Source of the DNA: Dolichospermum circinale AWQC310F
GTDB lineage: Bacteria; Cyanobacteriota; Cyanobacteriia; Cyanobacteriales; Nostocaceae
Length of the DNA: 34,964 bases
Assembly: GCF_000426925.1 (NCBI RefSeq)
Contig: NZ_KE384685.1
Span: 79,854-114,817, forward strand
Reading direction: 5' to 3'
The notes under the pieces were generated by a model. That model ran no database searches. It saw only the letters and a list, made by a program, of their open reading frames with translations, and was not told the DNA's origin. A program made the position numbers and the translations under genes. This document shows positions 31,369 to 34,964 of the stretch, piece by piece (position 1 is the stretch's first letter; every line of letters starts with the position of its first letter).

Positions 31369-32649
31369 ATGTCAGTTTTTATTCGTGTTGCTGATTTTTT
31401 ACCAAAAAACACTCAACTGATGGCCTTTGTTAAACCATCAGAAGACGTAAATGAAGAATTGTATAAAGAAACCATAAAACAACTTAAAACTAAACCATTA
31501 ATAAAAGCTAATAATGGTGGTATATATGTTCCAATTTATCTTGACGAGTCTTTAAGGATTGAATTTAGCATTTCAAATGCAGGAAAGATTCATAGAAAAT
31601 TTAAAAAATGTAAGTGCCGTAGTCCTGTTTTACCTAATGAGCACCTGAAAAGTTTGAGCAATGCTGGACAGAAGATTTCGCTACTATTTGAAAAAAATAG
31701 ACTTAACAATAAGATTGATGTATATAATAACATTTACTTTCAGGATAAAGATGATTTTTGGACAGCATTATATATTCAACGAGAAAGAGTTTATAATCTT
31801 TTTGAAGATGAATTTGAAGAACACTTGAGAATATTTAAAGAAAAAATTAATCTATATCTCAAACCAATAGCAGATATAACTCAGCTATTAGCTGTAGAAG
31901 TCAAACAAAAAGATGCTATAATTCAATTATTAAGATCACAAAAGCAAGATTTACAGAAGAGATTGGAGGATTTTAATAATTTAGAAGTCAAACAAAAAGA
32001 TGACTTGGTTCAGTTATTAGAATCACAAATGCAAGATTTACAGAAGCAATTACAGGATACAAATAATTTGCTTGAAAAAAGTAAGCTTGTTACTTATCGA
32101 AATAAGCTTGATGAATTCAAGTATCGCTTAACAATGGATTTACCAGAAACTAAAAGTTCAGATTCTTGGCAGGAGTGGATTTACAAAAATAATTGGCTAT
32201 TTGGAATTCAATACGGAAACTCTATTGCACATCCAAAAGTAGGCTTTAGAAGTATTCTTGATTATTTATTTCCTACTCCAGATGGATTTATAGATATTTT
32301 AGAAATCAAAAAACCATCACATGAAGTTATCAAAGAAAATAAATCACACCCTGGAGCTTTTGTTTGGTCAAGGGAAGCAAATGAGGCCATTGGACAAGTC
32401 GTAAATTATCTACATGAAATAGAGTTACATCAACTCGAAATATCTAAAAAACTTAAACAAGAACACTCTCTTGAATTAAGCACTATAAAACCTCGCGCCT
32501 TTATTTTAATAGGACAGTCTGACAATTGGAATGAAAAACAAAGAGAAGCTTTTAGGAAACTAAATCACGCATTACATGGTATTGAAGTTATCACTTATAC
32601 TGATTTACTTGTGAGAGGGGAAAATTTGATTAAAGTATATGGTGATTAA
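31369..32649 (+). CDS. sduA: Shedu-type (DUF4263) nuclease, candidate anti-phage protein
   Basis: A 426-residue protein. The C-terminal domain (about 265-415) has the DUF4263/Shedu pattern: SWQEWIYKNNWLFG, then RSILDYLFPTPDGFIDILEIKKPS with D298 and the E312-I-K314 pair of a PD-(D/E)XK nuclease, a following Q343 in NEAIGQVVNYL, and a last block PRAFILIGQSD. Shedu proteins give defence against phage and are DNA nucleases. The N-terminal 170 residues are unrecognised (ligand or DNA-sensing part). A central coiled coil contains two 29-residue tandem units at 177-205 and 206-234. The start ATG 31369 has AGAAGG upstream. No partner gene overlaps. The family call is by motif and not confirmed by search. 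Confidence 0.75.
   Translation: MSVFIRVADFLPKNTQLMAFVKPSEDVNEELYKETIKQLKTKPLIKANNGGIYVPIYLDESLRIEFSISNAGKIHRKFKKCKCRSPVLPNEHLKSLSNAGQKISLLFEKNRLNNKIDVYNNIYFQDKDDFWTALYIQRERVYNLFEDEFEEHLRIFKEKINLYLKPIADITQLLAVEVKQKDAIIQLLRSQKQDLQKRLEDFNNLEVKQKDDLVQLLESQMQDLQKQLQDTNNLLEKSKLVTYRNKLDEFKYRLTMDLPETKSSDSWQEWIYKNNWLFGIQYGNSIAHPKVGFRSILDYLFPTPDGFIDILEIKKPSHEVIKENKSHPGAFVWSREANEAIGQVVNYLHEIELHQLEISKKLKQEHSLELSTIKPRAFILIGQSDNWNEKQREAFRKLNHALHGIEVITYTDLLVRGENLIKVYGD
31897..32070 (+). repeat. Two in-frame 87-bp tandem units inside the Shedu-type gene
   Basis: Units 31897-31983 and 31984-32070 encode EVKQKDAIIQLLRSQKQDLQ and EVKQKDDLVQLLESQMQDLQ, each plus nine further residues ending NNL. Heptad-like hydrophobic spacing indicates coiled coil. 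The 29-residue length keeps the reading frame. Confidence 0.85.
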
Positions 32650-32781
32650 ATGGTAATATGTTATTTATTCATCCTAACTAATTACCAAATACTAAAAAGT
32701 AGTATTAATAGTTGTGATTTCAAACTATGAAAAACATTTTTCGGTATAATCAATCCAGAAAGGTTTAGGTAAATTTAATTA

Positions 32782-33291
32782 ATGGCAAAAAAGAAACGAC
32801 CTAGAGAACATATAATAGCAGATTTGAGCGTAAATCATGTTGAACGATATGTTTTCTTATGTGGTTATTCCGTAGAAAGAGTTGAATATGATTATGGGTT
32901 TGATTTAATTCTTTTTACATATAATATAAATAGTGAAATTGAAAACGGTCAAATTTACTTACAATTAAAAGCTACAGATTCTCTCAGAACACTTGCAAAT
33001 CAAGAAACTATTGCTTTTAGCATAGCGCGTTCCGATTTAGAATTGTGGTTATTTGAGCCTATGCCATGTATTCTAATTGTATATGATGCTCAGTTGGATA
33101 TAGCTTATTGGTTATACTTACAGGCATATTTTGAAAATTTGCCAAGTTTTGATCTATCTAAAGTTGGTGAAAGTATTACCGTTCACTTGCCTAAAACGAA
33201 TATACTAAATCAAGAAGCAATCAAAAAATTTGCCAAATACCGGAATGATATTCTAAAGCAGTTAAAGGGAGTGATTCGTCATCATGGTTAG
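32782..33291 (+). CDS. DUF4365-type protein, PD-(D/E)XK nuclease-like
   Basis: A 169-residue protein. It resembles the DUF4365 family: NHVERYVFLCGY with E21, then YDYGFDLILF with D41, and GQIYLQLKATDS with Q61-L-K63, forming an E...D...QxK metal-nuclease pattern. A later WLFEPMPCILIVYDA and the C-terminal helix ending in IKKFAKYRNDILKQLKG are also family-like. DUF4365 proteins occur beside restriction, toxin or defence genes, but a biological role is not established. It lies downstream of the Shedu-type gene by 130 bases and its stop overlaps the HicA-like start by 8 bases, so these two are translated as a pair. Start ATG 32782 gives a complete basic N-terminus (AKKKRPRE). Confidence 0.78.
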   Translation: MAKKKRPREHIIADLSVNHVERYVFLCGYSVERVEYDYGFDLILFTYNINSEIENGQIYLQLKATDSLRTLANQETIAFSIARSDLELWLFEPMPCILIVYDAQLDIAYWLYLQAYFENLPSFDLSKVGESITVHLPKTNILNQEAIKKFAKYRNDILKQLKGVIRHHG

Positions 33292-33535
33292 AGATATTCA
33301 GTTTACTGACCTAGAAAAGTTGCTTTTCAAAATAGGTTTTACTAAAGTACCAACAGCAGGCTCTCAGCAAGTATATCAATATCCATTGTCAGGAACTTTG
33401 GTCATTTTACCAGCTTACGAACAACAGGCTTATGTTCAACCTGTGCATTTGGTAGCTGTACGTCGAATATTAGTAGAAAATGAGTTAATCAATACCAACT
33501 CTTTCGACAGTTTTTTAGGAAAGGTTGCAAGCTAA
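33284..33535 (+). CDS. HicA-like small protein
   Basis: An 83-residue protein with the short double-stranded-RNA-binding-like HicA pattern: TDLEKLLFKIGFTKV, GSQQVYQYPLSGTLVILPAY, and VHLVAVRRILVENELI. In HicA toxins the residue after GS is a catalytic histidine (GSH); here it is glutamine (Q28), so ribonuclease activity is doubtful. It could be a non-catalytic relative or a partner of the DUF4365 protein, whose stop codon it overlaps. The start ATG at 33284 is set by this overlap. No HicB gene follows. A second, N-terminally truncated copy is at 34705-34866 and bracketed between the two is the DUF4351 gene. Confidence 0.65.
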   Translation: MVRDIQFTDLEKLLFKIGFTKVPTAGSQQVYQYPLSGTLVILPAYEQQAYVQPVHLVAVRRILVENELINTNSFDSFLGKVAS

Positions 33536-33536
33536 A
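33374..33536 (+). repeat. Direct repeat, copy A: 3' part of the HicA-like gene
   Basis: A 163-bp stretch covering the last two thirds of the HicA-like gene and its stop. It is repeated at 34705-34867 with the same length and roughly 90 percent or better identity by eye. Confidence 0.9.
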
Positions 33537-33784
33537 GCTGAAGCAGTTGTTGTTCGAGTTGTGGAATAACCATGATGGGGCTTAAATGCAGGATAATTTT
33601 ATTGTACTTTCAGCACTTGTCGGTTAAGCTCAAAAAATAGAATTACGTAGGGGTGATTTAGGGGAATGTAAAAGTATTGAATACAACACCAAAAAATTTC
33701 AAACATCCTCTTACGGAAAATTCATAACTGCTATATAATAGAAGTCTAAATTATTTCCCAGATTTTACTCAAAATTAAAATTTA

Positions 33785-34693
33785 ATGACTAGGTTTATAC
33801 ATGATAAATTCGCCAAAGACTATCTAGAAGAATTATTAAAAGATTACGGAGAAGTCAAAGCATCAGAAAAAGTCTCAGGAGAAATTAAAGAAATAGATGT
33901 TTTATTCACACCTACTAAACAACAAACTTCTAAATTACAAATACTGGGGTTACTAGGAAGACTTGTCGAAAATCCTGCAATAATAGAACCATACCGCAAT
34001 CCAGCTTCTACCGATGAAATTTGCGACTGTATTCTCAAGTTATTAGAAGTCAAGGCTTTATTGCGACGAGAAGCCAAAGCCAATAAAATCAAACTTCAGG
34101 AGTCAGAAATTCCTAAATTGTGGATTTTAACCCCCACCATATCTGAAACTCGTTTATCTAGCTTTGGAACTATCCAAAAAGAAGGTTGGTTATCGGGAGT
34201 ACATTTTTTAGCAGATGCCATGCGTTCAGCAATTGTGGCAATACACCAACTACCACAAACACCAGAGACTTTATGGTTGAGGCTTTTGGGTAGGGGAAGC
34301 GTACAATCACAAGCAATTATCGAGTTGCAAGCGTTACCATTAGATCACCCTTACCAAAAAGTCACCCTGGAATTAGTTTACAACTTGCGCGAAAATTTGA
34401 GAGTAAATCAAGAACTAGAAACAGATGATAGGGAGTTAATTATGCGACTAGAACCACTTTATCAAAGAAATAGAGAACAAGCTAAAGAAGAAGGAAGACA
34501 AGAAGGAAAGCAAGAAGGAGAAAAAAACTTAATAGTGCGTCTACTACATCGTCGGATTGGGGAAATTGATGCGTTATTAATCGAGCGAATTACAGGATTA
34601 TCAATTGAACAGTTAGAAAACTTAGGAGAGGCGTTATTAGACTTTTCTAGTGTTGCTGATTTAGAAGATTGGTTAACCCAACACTCAATCTAA
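33785..34693 (+). CDS. DUF4351/Rpn-like protein (PD-(D/E)XK transposase-like family)
   Basis: A 302-residue protein of a large cyanobacterial paralogue family. The N-terminal half (FIHDKFAKDYLEELLKDYG, GEIKEIDVLFTPT, then KLLEVKALLRREAKAN) resembles Rpn/PDDEXK-type DNA nuclease-like proteins, with the acidic EIDV as possible metal ligand; this assignment is tentative. The C-terminal end, after EEGRQEGKQEG, is the DUF4351 helical domain (IVRLLHRRIGEIDALLIERITGLSIEQLENLGEALLDF). No ribosome binding site of note, but ATG 33785 gives a full N-terminus. It is bracketed by direct copies of the HicA-like gene end. Function is unknown; recombination-promoting roles are known for some Rpn relatives only. 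Confidence 0.8.
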   Translation: MTRFIHDKFAKDYLEELLKDYGEVKASEKVSGEIKEIDVLFTPTKQQTSKLQILGLLGRLVENPAIIEPYRNPASTDEICDCILKLLEVKALLRREAKANKIKLQESEIPKLWILTPTISETRLSSFGTIQKEGWLSGVHFLADAMRSAIVAIHQLPQTPETLWLRLLGRGSVQSQAIIELQALPLDHPYQKVTLELVYNLRENLRVNQELETDDRELIMRLEPLYQRNREQAKEEGRQEGKQEGEKNLIVRLLHRRIGEIDALLIERITGLSIEQLENLGEALLDFSSVADLEDWLTQHSI

Positions 34694-34704
34694 TTCATTA
34701 AATC

Positions 34705-34867
34705 TATCAATATTCATCGTCAGGAACTTTGGTCATTTTACCAGCTTACGAACAAAAGGCTTATGTTCGGCCTGTGCATTTGGTAGCTGTACGTCGAGTA
34801 TTGGTAGAGAATGGGTTAATCAATTCCAATTCTTTTGACAGTTTTTTAGGAAAGGTTGCAAACTAAA
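34705..34867 (+). pseudogene. Truncated copy of the HicA-like gene (direct repeat copy B)
   Basis: The frame from 34705 runs without stop to TAA 34864-34866 and reads YQYSSSGTLVILPAYEQ, VHLVAVRRVLVENGLINSN, FLGKVAN. It lacks the first third of the gene and has no start codon. Changes against copy A are mostly single-base. Confidence 0.88.
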
Positions 34868-34896
34868 ATTTCACCTATAATTACACTGTCTAAATA

Positions 34897-34964
34897 TTAC
34901 AGCACTTCCCGATGTTATGAGGTACAAGAACCCCACCCCCAACCCCCTCCCCGCAAGCGAGGAG
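34897..34964 (+). mobile_element. Second copy of the MITE-like element, cut by the window edge
   Basis: TTACAGCACTTCCCGATGTT and the following TATGAGGTACAAGAA with the C-rich run match one end of the element at 15232-15388 (reverse orientation) at about 52 of the first 53 bases. The sequence then diverges (CCCCGCAAGCGAGGAG), so the internal parts differ. The rest lies beyond the window. Confidence 0.75.

Overview
The window looks like a chromosome segment of an AT-rich cyanobacterium, most likely a filamentous Nostocales (Anabaena/Dolichospermum/Nostoc type). The octamer GCGATCGC (HIP1) occurs about a dozen times, several short dispersed palindromes and repeats of the kind common in Nostocales lie between genes, and many proteins resemble cyanobacterial families. 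The genus is an inference. I saw no rRNA, tRNA, CRISPR array or intact transposase.

Left part (1-7.5 kb), housekeeping and hypothetical genes: a GT39/PMT-type membrane glycosyltransferase, a small membrane protein, a TerB-like acidic protein, a stand-alone Rieske ferredoxin, a 38-residue membrane peptide, CorA, an NAD(P)-binding atypical SDR protein, and a bile acid:Na+ symporter-family carrier.

Central part (7.6-26.6 kb), a region rich in genes suggestive of organosulfur scavenging. On the minus strand a GST is followed after one base by a formylglycine-generating enzyme (FGE) with both catalytic cysteines and a signal peptide. A Cys-type exported sulfatase follows, then the symporter-family carrier. 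Divergent from this set is a TauE/SafE-type (sulfite/sulfonate) exporter. Beyond a decayed toxin-antitoxin pair, an ABC exporter, a dead VOC gene, a methyltransferase and an aldo/keto reductase come an alpha/beta hydrolase, an amidohydrolase and two similar tandem NtaA/SnaA/DszA flavin monooxygenases. Across a 1.2-kb spacer is a divergent 2-oxoglutarate dioxygenase that matches alkylsulfatase AtsK better than TauD, then a redoxin and an ABM-domain protein. Working model: aryl- and alkyl-sulfate esters and perhaps sulfonates are cleaved, and the sulfite and carbon skeletons are handled locally.

Right part: a HigA-like antitoxin gene with one in-frame stop and a truncated HNH-type gene (26.8-27.6 kb). 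Next is a minus-strand drug-efflux operon (ABC ATPase, permease, MarR regulator, MFS) with a MarR-type palindrome upstream (27.7-31.2 kb). From 31.4 kb comes a plus-strand defence-like cluster: a Shedu (DUF4263) nuclease candidate with a duplicated coiled-coil unit, a DUF4365 protein, an overlapping HicA-like protein, and a DUF4351/Rpn-like protein bracketed by a copy of the HicA-like gene's 3' end.

Most striking are: (1) the sulfatase + exported FGE + AtsK-like + tandem flavin monooxygenase assemblage; (2) the Shedu-type cluster; (3) two independent cases of one gene bracketed by a direct repeat of its upstream neighbour's 3' end; (4) toxin-antitoxin genes caught at different stages of decay; (5) MITE-like inverted-repeat elements, one abutting a dead VOC gene and present again at the right edge.
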